Assembly (NCBI RefSeq): GCF_009707665.1
Contig: NZ_WLZW01000001.1
Coordinates: 186,001 to 250,000, forward strand
Length of the DNA: 64,000 nucleotides
Direction of reading: 5' to 3'
Origin: Planomicrobium sp. YIM 101495
Lineage (GTDB): Bacteria > Bacillota > Bacilli > Bacillales_A > Planococcaceae
Shown here: piece by piece, positions 56,589 through 64,000 of the stretch
Numbering within the stretch: position 1 is the first letter of the stretch
Layout of the letters: each line of letters begins with the position of its first letter
Translations under genes and position numbers: made by a program
The notes under the pieces: model-generated
Seen by the model: only the letters and a program-made list of their open reading frames with translations
Database searches by the model: none
Told to the model about the DNA's origin: nothing

Positions 56589-57800
56589 ATGGCCCGTTTC
56601 CGTTACGAAGGGCGTGACCGGAAGAAAATCCGCTCCGGCGTCATTACCGCAACCAACCAGCGCGGGGCCATCGAGAAGCTGCGGGAAGAAGGCATCCGTG
56701 TCACGAACATCCTGCAGCTGGAAGAAACAACGCTGCAAAAAGACATCCAGATCGGCAATCCGGTCAAGCGGGAGCAGTTCATCATGTTCCTGCGCCAGTT
56801 TTCTACACTGATGCGGGCAGGTGTGACGATTGTCGACGCCGTCCACATCCTGTCCCAGCAAGTGGAATCCAAACCGCTCCAGAAAGTGCTCGTCCAAGTG
56901 GATGATGAATTGCGGAAAGGGAATTCGCTGTCGTCAGCACTTGCCGAGCACCCGAAAATTTTCGAACCGCTCACCGTCAACTTGATCCACGCGGGGGAAC
57001 TTTCCGGGAACATCGACGAGTCGCTCGACCGTTTGGCGACTTATTACGAAAAAGCGTATCAGACGCGGCAAAAAGTGGTCTCCGCCATGACATACCCGGC
57101 AGTTGTCGGCGTGCTCGCAATCGGCGTCGTCATCTTCCTGTTGTCGTCCATCGTCCCGATGTTCGTCGACATGTTCGCGAGCTTCGGCGGGGAATTGCCG
57201 CTCATCACGCAATTCGTCATGGCCGCCAGCGAATTCGTTCAGCAATATTGGTACTTGCTCCTATTGATTGTTGCGATCATCGGCATCGTCTTTTGGATGC
57301 TCCGGCGCGACCCGAAAGGACGTTACTTCCTTGATACAGTGCTCTTGCGGATGCCGATCTTCGGCAAGATCTTCAAGAAATCCGCACTCGCCCGGATGAC
57401 CCGAACGCTTTCTTCGCTGTTCTCGAGTTCTGTTCCGATTCTTCAGGCGCTGACAATGGTCGAGCGCGTCGTCGGCAACGAAGTCATCGCGAAAGTCGTC
57501 ATCGAAGCACGAGACTCCTTGCAGCGCGGTGGATCACTGACCGAACCGATGCGGAATCACTGGGCATTTCCTCCGCTCATCGGGCATATGATCTCGATTG
57601 GCGAGAAAACCGGTTCACTCGATCACATGCTGTCGAAAGTTGCCGAGTTCTACGAGAAAGAAGTGGAAGCGGAGACGGACCGGCTGAAAGCGTTGATCGA
57701 ACCGATGATGATCGTTTTCCTTGCCGTTCTTGTGGGGACTATAGTCCTCGCAATCATGATGCCGATGTTCGGCATGTTTGAGAATATAGACAATATGTAA
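56589..57800 (+). CDS. pilC: Pilus platform protein PilC
   Basis: A 403-residue inner-membrane protein of the GspF/PilC family with two repeated T2SF domains (about 70-190 and 270-395: FLRQFSTLMRAGVTIVDAVHIL and LSSLFSSSVPILQALTMVERVV) and three membrane helices. It converts PilB and PilT motion into pilin loading. GGAAGGGG precedes the ATG, 1 base after pilT. Confidence 0.92.
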   Translation: MARFRYEGRDRKKIRSGVITATNQRGAIEKLREEGIRVTNILQLEETTLQKDIQIGNPVKREQFIMFLRQFSTLMRAGVTIVDAVHILSQQVESKPLQKVLVQVDDELRKGNSLSSALAEHPKIFEPLTVNLIHAGELSGNIDESLDRLATYYEKAYQTRQKVVSAMTYPAVVGVLAIGVVIFLLSSIVPMFVDMFASFGGELPLITQFVMAASEFVQQYWYLLLLIVAIIGIVFWMLRRDPKGRYFLDTVLLRMPIFGKIFKKSALARMTRTLSSLFSSSVPILQALTMVERVVGNEVIAKVVIEARDSLQRGGSLTEPMRNHWAFPPLIGHMISIGEKTGSLDHMLSKVAEFYEKEVEAETDRLKALIEPMMIVFLAVLVGTIVLAIMMPMFGMFENIDNM

Positions 57801-57853
57801 TGTTAAATAATAACTATCTACGAAAAATATTCACAATTTCAATGGAAAAATGT

Positions 57854-57881
57854 TTGTATCACCTAGGAAAAAGGCTATAAT
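57854..57881 (+). promoter_or_regulatory. Major pilin promoter with leader hairpin
   Basis: TTGTAT (57854-57859), 16 bases, TATAAT (57876-57881). The transcript would start with a small hairpin, TGTACC-GAAGG-GGTACA (about 57887-57903), which may stabilise the mRNA. Confidence 0.65.
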
Positions 57882-57932
57882 AAGAGTGTACCGAAGGGGT
57901 ACAACACTATAAGAAAACGGGAGGTCATTTGA

Positions 57933-58412
57933 GTGAGAAAATTCATTCAGAACAAATTAAAAGAACAAAAAGGCTTAACGCTGATCGAGCTTCTAGCAGT
58001 TATCGTTATCCTAGCGATCATCGCGGCCATCGCGATTCCGGCGATCGGGAACATTATTGAGAATAGCCGTAATGGAGCGGTGAAATCCGATTACCAAAAC
58101 GCTTTAGCAGCTGCGAATATCTATTTCACTGAAAACCCAGGAGCAGATGGCGCCACTGTAGATGTAAATGTATTAGCAGGAACTGCGGCGGATACTACAA
58201 CATCTTATTTGGAAGATCAAGGATCACTAGCTGATGATGTAACAATTACAAAAGCACAAGCGGGCAATACTATTGATGGTACAGCAACTGCTAATGGTAC
58301 CACCTATACAGTAAGTGGATTAACAAATTCGGAATTAGGTGCTATTCCAAATAGTGATTTTAATGATGAGCAAGATATTACTCCAGCATACGCTGCAACA
58401 TTTGCTGACTGA
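57933..58412 (+). CDS. Major type IV pilin
   Basis: A 159-residue prepilin. Leader MRKFIQNKLKEQKG is cut before LTLIELLAVIVILAIIAAIA (Glu at +5), the helix that packs the fibre. The globular part is Ala/Thr/Asp-rich and has no cysteine, so there is no disulfide D-region as in Gram-negative pilins. Its DNA is visibly more AT-rich than the flanking pil genes. GTG 57933 is preceded by GGGAGG. It has its own promoter, suiting a high-copy subunit. Confidence 0.88.
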   Translation: MRKFIQNKLKEQKGLTLIELLAVIVILAIIAAIAIPAIGNIIENSRNGAVKSDYQNALAAANIYFTENPGADGATVDVNVLAGTAADTTTSYLEDQGSLADDVTITKAQAGNTIDGTATANGTTYTVSGLTNSELGAIPNSDFNDEQDITPAYAATFAD

Positions 58413-58450
58413 TTTCTAGTTTAATGAAATAATGTACAGGAGCTGAAAAC

Positions 58451-59392
58451 ATGGCCTTATCGTTTTTATCGAGAAAAGCGCGTGTGGTGACGGTGACGAT
58501 TGAAGAAGACGCGATTCGTCACGTCGAATTGAAGTCGGCATCACCGCTCGCCTTGAACTGTGCGGAGGAGATGGATCTTCCGGAAGGAATTATTGAAGAC
58601 GGGAAGATCGTCGACGCCGAAGCGCTTGGCTCGATTCTCGATAAGGCTGTCAATCAGTGGGGAATCTCCAGGAAGTCGGTCCGTTTCCTCGCCCCCGACG
58701 AATTTGTGATTATCCGCAAAACGCCTTATCCCGAAGACATCGAACCGGATGAGCTGAAAGGCCATTTCTTCATCGAGATGGGCTCGACGCTGTATCTGCC
58801 ATTCGATGATCCTGTCTTTGACGTGGTGCCGCACACCACGAACAAAGAGGAAACGGAAGCGATCATCATCGCCTCCAAGGAATCGGTCGTCCGTGATTAC
58901 GAACGGGCACTGGAAGAAGCGAAGCTCAAGCCGGTCGTCGCCGATGTGGCGCCGCTCGCACTTTACCGGCTCGGCCATCTGCAGCACGATTTCACGCCGG
59001 ATGAGCACATCATGCTGATCGATGTGCAGTTTACCAAAATGACCGTCTCGATTTTCCATGAGCATTATCCGCTCTTCATGCGCTCGGTGGACTTCGAACT
59101 GCTGATGGGCGCCGGACAAAACGATGAAGATGCCATTACATCGTTCATCGAAACGGAAGCGGAGAAACTGGCGAATTTTTACCGGTATAATATGAACAAT
59201 GGGGATCAGGGAATTACATGCGTCATCTGCAGCGGGGAATTCTCCGACTGGCTCCGTTTCCAGAGCCGTTTGGAAAGCCGTTTCGGGGTGTCGGTCATGC
59301 CGCTGGTCACTCAAGACATTCCGTCCAATAATGCCGCGCGCGTGACGGGACGATTCAACCGCGCGATCGGTCTTGCGCTGAAAGAGGTGTAA
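58451..59392 (+). CDS. pilM: Pilus assembly protein PilM
   Basis: A 313-residue actin-like ATPase-fold protein (IMLIDVQFTKMTVSIFHEHYPLFMRSVDFELLMG is the second nucleotide-binding lobe). It sits on the inner face of the membrane and binds the N-terminus of PilN. CAGGAGC precedes the ATG. It is followed at 2 bases by pilN. Confidence 0.88.
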   Translation: MALSFLSRKARVVTVTIEEDAIRHVELKSASPLALNCAEEMDLPEGIIEDGKIVDAEALGSILDKAVNQWGISRKSVRFLAPDEFVIIRKTPYPEDIEPDELKGHFFIEMGSTLYLPFDDPVFDVVPHTTNKEETEAIIIASKESVVRDYERALEEAKLKPVVADVAPLALYRLGHLQHDFTPDEHIMLIDVQFTKMTVSIFHEHYPLFMRSVDFELLMGAGQNDEDAITSFIETEAEKLANFYRYNMNNGDQGITCVICSGEFSDWLRFQSRLESRFGVSVMPLVTQDIPSNNAARVTGRFNRAIGLALKEV

Positions 59393-59394
59393 CG

Positions 59395-60126
59395 ATGCTC
59401 GTAGATATTAATTTATTGCCGCAAAAAGAGCGGGACCGTCCCGCCTTCCTTCTTGCGGCGATTTCCATTATCGTGCTTGGCCTCATCATCTGGCTTGTTT
59501 TGTTCCTGCTGGCAGGTGCGGAGGAATCCGAGCGTGCTGACCTCAATGCACAAGCAGCCGAAATTTCGGCCCAGCAAGCGGCACTGCGTGAACAATTGGA
59601 CGCAACGACCGGCTTGAACGAAGAACAACAACTGCAGGCGACTGTCACTTGGGCGGAAAGCTATGAATTCGATACCGTCCCGTTGATGGAGGAGCTTGTC
59701 CTGTTGCTTCCGGAACGCGGATTTTTTGATACATTTTCTTACATAGAACCGAACGCAGCTACATTGACCGTCCAGTTCGACGAAGTGCGCGATGCCTCGT
59801 TCTACTTGGCGCATCTGAAAGAAAGCCCGTTGATCGCTTCGGTGACACTTGATACGATCGTCACCGAAGAGCTTGAAACACTCGCCGAAGAAGAAAACAC
59901 GATCGTCCTGCCTGAAACGGCGATTCCACGCTATCTTGCAACTTACAGCATCGCATTCATCGACAACCGGATTCCGGCTGAAGGAATGGCGGAAGAAGGC
60001 GAGCTGCCGGTGGAAGAGACGCCTGTTGAAGAAACACCGGCAGAAGACACCGATGTGGACGTCAATGTCGATGTCGACACCGACACAGCGCCTGAAGATG
60101 ACGAGACAGGAGGCGTTGACCAATGA
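59395..60126 (+). CDS. pilN: Pilus assembly protein PilN with acidic tail
   Basis: A 243-residue bitopic protein. MLVDINLLPQKERDRP is the conserved PilM-binding segment, followed by one membrane helix (about 17-40), a coiled coil and a ferredoxin-like domain. The C-terminal 40 residues are an acidic Glu/Pro/Thr then Asp/Val tail (VDVNVDVDTD) not usual in PilN. The stop overlaps pilO by 4 bases. Confidence 0.85.
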   Translation: MLVDINLLPQKERDRPAFLLAAISIIVLGLIIWLVLFLLAGAEESERADLNAQAAEISAQQAALREQLDATTGLNEEQQLQATVTWAESYEFDTVPLMEELVLLLPERGFFDTFSYIEPNAATLTVQFDEVRDASFYLAHLKESPLIASVTLDTIVTEELETLAEEENTIVLPETAIPRYLATYSIAFIDNRIPAEGMAEEGELPVEETPVEETPAEDTDVDVNVDVDTDTAPEDDETGGVDQ

Positions 60127-61067
60127 CGAGTTTGACGAAGCGTCAAAAAGAAGGCGCACTGATTGTCCTGGCATCCCTATTCCTCCTGGCGATCGTCGCT
60201 TATTCATACTTCATGCTTTACGCACCTGCACGGGACGCGCGCGAACAAGCAGAAAATCTCCTGCGGTCGGAACGTGAAGTGTACATGGCACTTGAAAACC
60301 AATTGAAGGAAACACCTGAAGGCGACCGTGTGCCGACGAGTGAACTGCAGCAACGCGTCGCCATCGAACCGTTGACGGACTTGATCCTGCTGCAAATCGA
60401 ACAAGCGGAATTGATTTCCGGGACGACCGTGAAATCCGTGACATTCTCCGAAGGACCATTTGAACTGCTCCAGCCGGTCGAAGGCGTGGAAAACCTCCAG
60501 GAAGTGCTGACATCGATCCAAGTCGATGCACTGGACTACCCGAGTTTGAATGCATTTCTGACGGAAATCGAAGCGATGAAACGCATCATGATCATCGACT
60601 CAATCGACTTCACCGGTCCTGAAGAATTGACACAGGCCGACCAGGAAGCGGACGTCATCACAGTCAACTTAAACTTCTCTGCATTTTACCGGCCGGATCT
60701 CGTCGCTTTAAGCGATACATTGCCGAAAGTCGATGCGCCGGCACCGGTCCGCAAAACCAATCCGCTCGCACAAAATGACGGACTGGAATATGCGGAAGAA
60801 GAGGAAGAGGAAACACCGGTAGCGGATATCGACGTCAACGTCAACATCGATCCGGATGATGCGGCAGCTGCCACGTCACCGAATCCGAACGTCGCCGGTG
60901 CCCGCACTGCGATTATCCACGAAGTGCAGCCGAATGAAACATTGTATTCGATCGCACGGAAGTATTACGGCAGCCAAGACGGTGAAAAGCTCATCCGGGA
61001 AGCGAACAGCATCCGCGGCTGGACCATCTACGCCGGAGAAAACTTGATCATCCCGGAACGGCCTTAA
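60123..61067 (+). CDS. pilO: PilO-like protein fused to a LysM domain
   Basis: A 314-residue protein. A membrane helix (about 10-31) and coiled coil lead into a PilO-like domain (to about 195). An acidic linker with VADIDVNVNIDPDD follows, then a C-terminal LysM (IIHEVQPNETLYSIARKYYG...NSIRGWTIYAGENLIIP, residues about 262-311), which binds GlcNAc of peptidoglycan. PilO normally ends at its ferredoxin-like domain and is linked to the outer-membrane secretin via PilP; here the LysM may replace that anchor. Confidence 0.82.
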   Translation: MTSLTKRQKEGALIVLASLFLLAIVAYSYFMLYAPARDAREQAENLLRSEREVYMALENQLKETPEGDRVPTSELQQRVAIEPLTDLILLQIEQAELISGTTVKSVTFSEGPFELLQPVEGVENLQEVLTSIQVDALDYPSLNAFLTEIEAMKRIMIIDSIDFTGPEELTQADQEADVITVNLNFSAFYRPDLVALSDTLPKVDAPAPVRKTNPLAQNDGLEYAEEEEEETPVADIDVNVNIDPDDAAAATSPNPNVAGARTAIIHEVQPNETLYSIARKYYGSQDGEKLIREANSIRGWTIYAGENLIIPERP

Positions 61068-61094
61068 AGAGAAATCATTGCGATTTCTCTTTTT
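61068..61094 (+). terminator. Terminator after pilO
   Basis: AGAGAAATC (61068-61076), loop ATTGC, GATTTCTCT (61082-61090), then TTTT. It separates the main pilus operon from the peptidase gene. Confidence 0.75.
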
Positions 61095-61145
61095 CTCTAC
61101 GACAGAACGAATTTTTACCATCAAATCGACGTAAAGAGGGGTAAC

Positions 61146-61901
61146 ATGACGATTTTATACACGATTTTCTTCTTCATTTACGGCTTAGTGTTTGGCTCAT
61201 TCTTTAACGTCGTAGGCTTACGCGTGCCGAAAAACGAGTCTATCACACACCCGCCGTCGCACTGCACGACATGCGACAGACGGCTGACCGCACTCGACCT
61301 CATCCCGGTATTTTCGTACTTGTTCCTGAAAGGGCGCTGCCGCACGTGCGGGCAAAAGATCCACTGGGTGTACCCGCTGATGGAACTGATCACGGGAATC
61401 CTATTCGCACTTGCATACTGGCAGCTCGGCTTCACTTGGGAACTGGTCGTTGCAATCATCTTCGTCTCGCTGCTCGTTATCATCACCGTGTCGGACATCG
61501 CCTACATGCTCATTCCAGACAAAGTACTGTTGCCGGTCGGGGCGGTCTTATTGATCTTGCGCTTCCTTATTCCGCTCGACCCGTGGTGGGACGCGCTGCT
61601 CGGGGCGGTCATCGGATTCGGTGTCTTGCTGTTGATTGCCATCGTCTCGAAAGGGGGCATGGGTGGCGGGGACATCAAGCTGTTTCTCGTCATCGGTCTG
61701 GTCCTCGGGTTCGCTGGTACGTTGCTGACGTTGTTCCTGTCATCATTCATCGGCACGGTTGCCGGCATCATCATGCTGCGCATCAAAAAACAAGGACGCA
61801 AAACACCGGTCCCATTCGGCCCATCGATTGCACTCGCCGCCATTGTTGTCTACTTCTGGGGCGAAGCGATGCTCGGCTGGTATTTCGACTTCCTCACATA
61901 A
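61146..61901 (+). CDS. comC: Prepilin peptidase (PilD/ComC)
   Basis: A 251-residue membrane aspartic peptidase and N-methylase that cuts prepilins after Gly. Two cysteine pairs (CTTC, CRTC) lie in the cytoplasmic loop, the catalytic Asp residues are in VSDIAYMLIPD and GMGGGDIKL. Eight or so membrane helices. AGAGGGG precedes the ATG. In B. subtilis comC follows folC directly; here the pilus cluster lies between them, and one peptidase probably serves both pili and competence pseudopili. Confidence 0.93.
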   Translation: MTILYTIFFFIYGLVFGSFFNVVGLRVPKNESITHPPSHCTTCDRRLTALDLIPVFSYLFLKGRCRTCGQKIHWVYPLMELITGILFALAYWQLGFTWELVVAIIFVSLLVIITVSDIAYMLIPDKVLLPVGAVLLILRFLIPLDPWWDALLGAVIGFGVLLLIAIVSKGGMGGGDIKLFLVIGLVLGFAGTLLTLFLSSFIGTVAGIIMLRIKKQGRKTPVPFGPSIALAAIVVYFWGEAMLGWYFDFLT

Positions 61902-61943
61902 AAAACAAGCAGCCCGGACATTTGCCCGAGCTGCTTGTTTTTT
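61900..61943. terminator. Bidirectional terminator, peptidase and AbgT genes
   Basis: AAAAAACAAGCAGC (61900-61913) pairs with GCTGCTTGTTTTTT (61930-61943); both flanks supply the T run for the respective strand. Confidence 0.92.
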
Positions 61944-61946
61944 GGA

Positions 61947-63473
61947 TTAAGGTTTGTAGAACACTGGTGAACCAGGACCGAGATCGAGTCCTAGCAGCAT
62001 CCAGACGATCAACATGAGCGTCCAGAAGATCATGAAGAAGATCGAGTACGGGAACATGACCGAAATCATTGTTCCGATGCCCATTTTCTTGTCATACTTC
62101 TGGGCGAACGTAATGATGATCGCGAAGTAAGTCATGAGCGGTGTGATGATGTTCGTCGACGAATCAGCGACGCGGTAGGCCATCTGCGTGAATTCAGGCG
62201 AATAGCCGAGTTGCATCATAATCGGGACGAAGACGGTTGCCATCATCGCCCATTTCGCAGAAGCGGAACCGATGAACAAGTTGATGATCCCTGTGACGAT
62301 GACAAAGCCGATGATCAGCGGAATACCGGTCAAGCTCAGTGACTGGAGCGCTTCCGCACCGTATACGCCGATGACCATGCCCATGTTCGATTCTGTGAAG
62401 TAAGCGACGAACTGTCCAGCAGTGAACGCAAGGACGATGAACATGCCCATCGCCGCCATCGTTTCCGATAAGTGCGATGCGACGTCTTTGTCGTTCTTGA
62501 TGTCTTTCGTGACGATCCCATACACCAAACCAGGGATGAAGAACAGGATCGTGATGATCGGCACGAGCGAGCTCATGAACGGCGATTGGACAATGCCGCC
62601 ATCTGCTGCGCGCAGGATGCCGTTCTCCGGAACAATCAACATAGCGACTGCAACGCTCGCAAGGACGATGGAAACAGTGGACCAAATGAGTCCTTTTTTC
62701 TCCATCGACGTCAAGCCGGACAGTTCTTCACGGAATTCACCTTTGTATTCGCCAAGACGCGGCTCGACGATTTTTTCCGTAACGAACGTACCGACAAGCG
62801 TCAGCAAGAAGACAGAAACGATGATGAAGTAGTAGTTCATTGCGACGTTCATGCCTTCCGCATATGCCGGGTCGATGATTGCCGCAGCTGCAATCGTCAT
62901 TTCCCCGAGCATCGCATCAGTGGCGGACAGCAGCAAGTTGGCACTGAACCCTCCGGATACACCGGCGAATGCAGCAGCAATACCTGCAAGCGGGTGACGC
63001 CCGATCGCTGCGAAGATCACTGCGCCGAGCGGAGGCAGGACAACATAACCGGCGTCGGATGCGACACTCGACATGATCCCTGCAAAGACCAGCCCGGCAG
63101 TGATCAGGAATTTCGGAACGGACAGGACGAATGCGCGAAGAACTGCGCTGATCAACCCAGTCCGTTCTGCGAGTCCGATACCCAGCATCGTGACAAGCAC
63201 AACGCCGAGCGGTGCGAAGCCGATGAAGTTATCGACCATGCTGTCGAATATGTACTGGATGCCTTCAACACTCAATAAGTTTTTTACTTCCACCATTTCG
63301 CCTTCTTGCCCCGGATGTTCGACCGAGATGTCGAAACTTGAGACAATGGCCGATAGAATCAGCACGGCAAGTGCAAGCAATGCAAACAAAGTAACGGGAT
63401 GCGGCAATTTATTGCCGATCGTTTCAATGCTGTCCAAAGATTTTTGGAACAAGCCTTTTCTTTTCGTTTTCAA
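61947..63473 (-). CDS. AbgT family transporter
   Basis: A 508-residue membrane protein with about 12 helices of the AbgT family (p-aminobenzoyl-glutamate uptake AbgT; sulfonamide efflux MtrF). Family features: SVASDAGYVVLPPLGAVIFAAIGRHPLAGIAAAFAGVSGGFSANLL, and the second repeat FIGSASAKWAMMATVFVPIMMQLG plus AYRVADSSTNIITPL. The start is TTG 63473 (MKTKRKG) with AGAGGAG upstream. Whether it imports or exports cannot be told. The regulator is not visible. Confidence 0.9.
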   Translation of the reverse strand: MKTKRKGLFQKSLDSIETIGNKLPHPVTLFALLALAVLILSAIVSSFDISVEHPGQEGEMVEVKNLLSVEGIQYIFDSMVDNFIGFAPLGVVLVTMLGIGLAERTGLISAVLRAFVLSVPKFLITAGLVFAGIMSSVASDAGYVVLPPLGAVIFAAIGRHPLAGIAAAFAGVSGGFSANLLLSATDAMLGEMTIAAAAIIDPAYAEGMNVAMNYYFIIVSVFLLTLVGTFVTEKIVEPRLGEYKGEFREELSGLTSMEKKGLIWSTVSIVLASVAVAMLIVPENGILRAADGGIVQSPFMSSLVPIITILFFIPGLVYGIVTKDIKNDKDVASHLSETMAAMGMFIVLAFTAGQFVAYFTESNMGMVIGVYGAEALQSLSLTGIPLIIGFVIVTGIINLFIGSASAKWAMMATVFVPIMMQLGYSPEFTQMAYRVADSSTNIITPLMTYFAIIITFAQKYDKKMGIGTMISVMFPYSIFFMIFWTLMLIVWMLLGLDLGPGSPVFYKP

Positions 63474-63793
63474 TTTTGAACGGAACTCCTCTCCATAGCG
63501 AAAATATATATTTTCTGAAAATTAAAAGACAAGGACCATTATATAATCTTTTAAATCGAGATGAAAGCGATTTTCCGAAGTGCCAATTGCAATATAAGGG
63601 CTAATTTTCCGTCTAATAAAATTACGAAAATAAATTTTTGGATCGAAGAGGGCAGCCGCTTTTTCTGAAATACTGCTCCAAAAAAGATTTTTAGACATCG
63701 CTAGGAAGCCAAAAATTATTTTTCCGAAATGGTGAAAATTTTCACCCATACCAAAATCATGTATGATGCACTTACAAAGGAGGCGTCACTGGA
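63474..63793. promoter_or_regulatory. Divergent AT-rich region with a 16-base palindrome
   Basis: About 320 AT-rich bases between the AbgT gene and maf. GGTGAAAATTTTCACC (63731-63746) is a perfect palindrome, overlapping the expected -35 of a TATGAT -10 at 63762-63767 before maf. Nothing gene-like is seen. Confidence 0.5.
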
Positions 63794-64000
63794 ATGGAAT
63801 TTAACGCACACGAGCGGATCGTCCTCGCATCCGCTTCGCCAAGGAGAAAACAGTTGCTGGAAAGTATCGGAATCCCGTTTTCTGTCGAGCCGGCAGTGAA
63901 CGATGAGCCGCCCGTCGAACGATTCGGGAGTCCACTTGAATATGTCGAAGAATGCGCTCGCCAAAAAGCACAGGAAGTCGCACAAAAACATCCGGATGCC
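63794..64000 (+). CDS. maf: Maf family nucleotide pyrophosphatase, 5' part (cut by window edge)
   Basis: Sixty-nine codons are visible: MEFNAHERIVLASASPRRKQ then LLESIGIPFSVEPAVNDEPP. The LASASPRR motif is the Maf signature. Maf-type enzymes hydrolyse modified NTPs and, in B. subtilis, Maf delays septation and interacts in competence cells. AAAGGAGG precedes the ATG. spoIIB, which lies between comC and maf in B. subtilis, is absent. Confidence 0.93.
   Translation, partial: MEFNAHERIVLASASPRRKQLLESIGIPFSVEPAVNDEPPVERFGSPLEYVEECARQKAQEVAQKHPDA

Overview
The window is a chromosomal segment of a low-GC Gram-positive bacterium of the order Bacillales, most likely family Planococcaceae (Planococcus, Planomicrobium, Bhargavaea and Sporosarcina are typical members). 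The evidence is gene order and protein content. The sequence follows the Bacillus subtilis backbone zapA-cvpA-polX-mutS2, fadD-fadR-fadB-etfBA-trxA-uvrC, lysC, sdhCAB, racE-rph, tig-clpX-lonA-engB, hemAXCDBL, valS-folC-comC-maf almost gene for gene. Base composition is close to balanced by eye (not computed). Genus cannot be fixed without rRNA. Sporulation-linked genes that B. subtilis carries inside these blocks (gerE, gerM, lonB, spoVID, spoIIB) are all absent, which suggests an asporogenous lineage.

Layout. 1-5.8 kb: 5' end of an RNase HIII gene (minus strand), then zapA, cvpA, polX, mutS2, a DUF350 membrane protein and a 26-residue membrane microprotein. 6.4-11.6 kb: fatty acid beta-oxidation operon with a CcpA (cre) site on its promoter and a FadR-type palindrome before fadR. 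11.6-12.3 kb: non-coding repeat block with a 21-bp tandem array and two tandem copies of a structured repeat. 12.4-16.6 kb: trxA, uvrC, a lysine riboswitch, lysC with an internal start, and a minus-strand DUF2507 gene. 16.6-20 kb: sdhCAB. 20-23.3 kb: thioesterase, MarR regulator, racE, rph and the XTP/dITP pyrophosphatase. 23.3-28.5 kb: tRNA-Arg(UCU), an SLH-domain surface protein, a stress-type flavin-binding protein, a zinc-ribbon membrane protein, a TetR regulator, an unusual Spx paralogue lacking the first redox cysteine, an unexplained intergenic segment and a TPR protein. 28.5-34.4 kb: trigger factor, ClpX, Lon and EngB. 34.6-41 kb: the full glutamate-to-uroporphyrinogen haem operon with an exact PerR box at its promoter. 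41-44 kb: Val T-box and valS. 44.1-47.1 kb: a second 21-bp array, a minus-strand pair of RimK-like ATP-grasp ligases, and folC.

47.1-61.9 kb is the most distinctive part: a complete type IV pilus locus inserted between folC and the prepilin peptidase gene. It holds a membrane GAF-GGDEF diguanylate cyclase, a divergent operon of three minor pilins (one a 597-residue, beta-solenoid-like protein), then a small membrane protein, a degenerate VanW-like protein with a Gly/Ser tail, PilB (with an N-terminal MshEN-like c-di-GMP-binding region), PilT, PilC, the major pilin, PilM, PilN, a PilO fused to a C-terminal LysM domain, and the prepilin peptidase. The retraction ATPase PilT and the diguanylate cyclase suggest a retractable, c-di-GMP-tuned pilus. 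The LysM fusion and the VanW-like protein look like Gram-positive solutions for anchoring and passing the machine through peptidoglycan. The window ends with an AbgT-family transporter (minus strand) and the start of maf.

Repeats in intergenic DNA are the other notable theme: two 21-bp-period arrays, a structured repeat in three copies whose inner helix differs in sequence but is conserved in pairing, and a TGCAAC-repeat block around a perfect hairpin.
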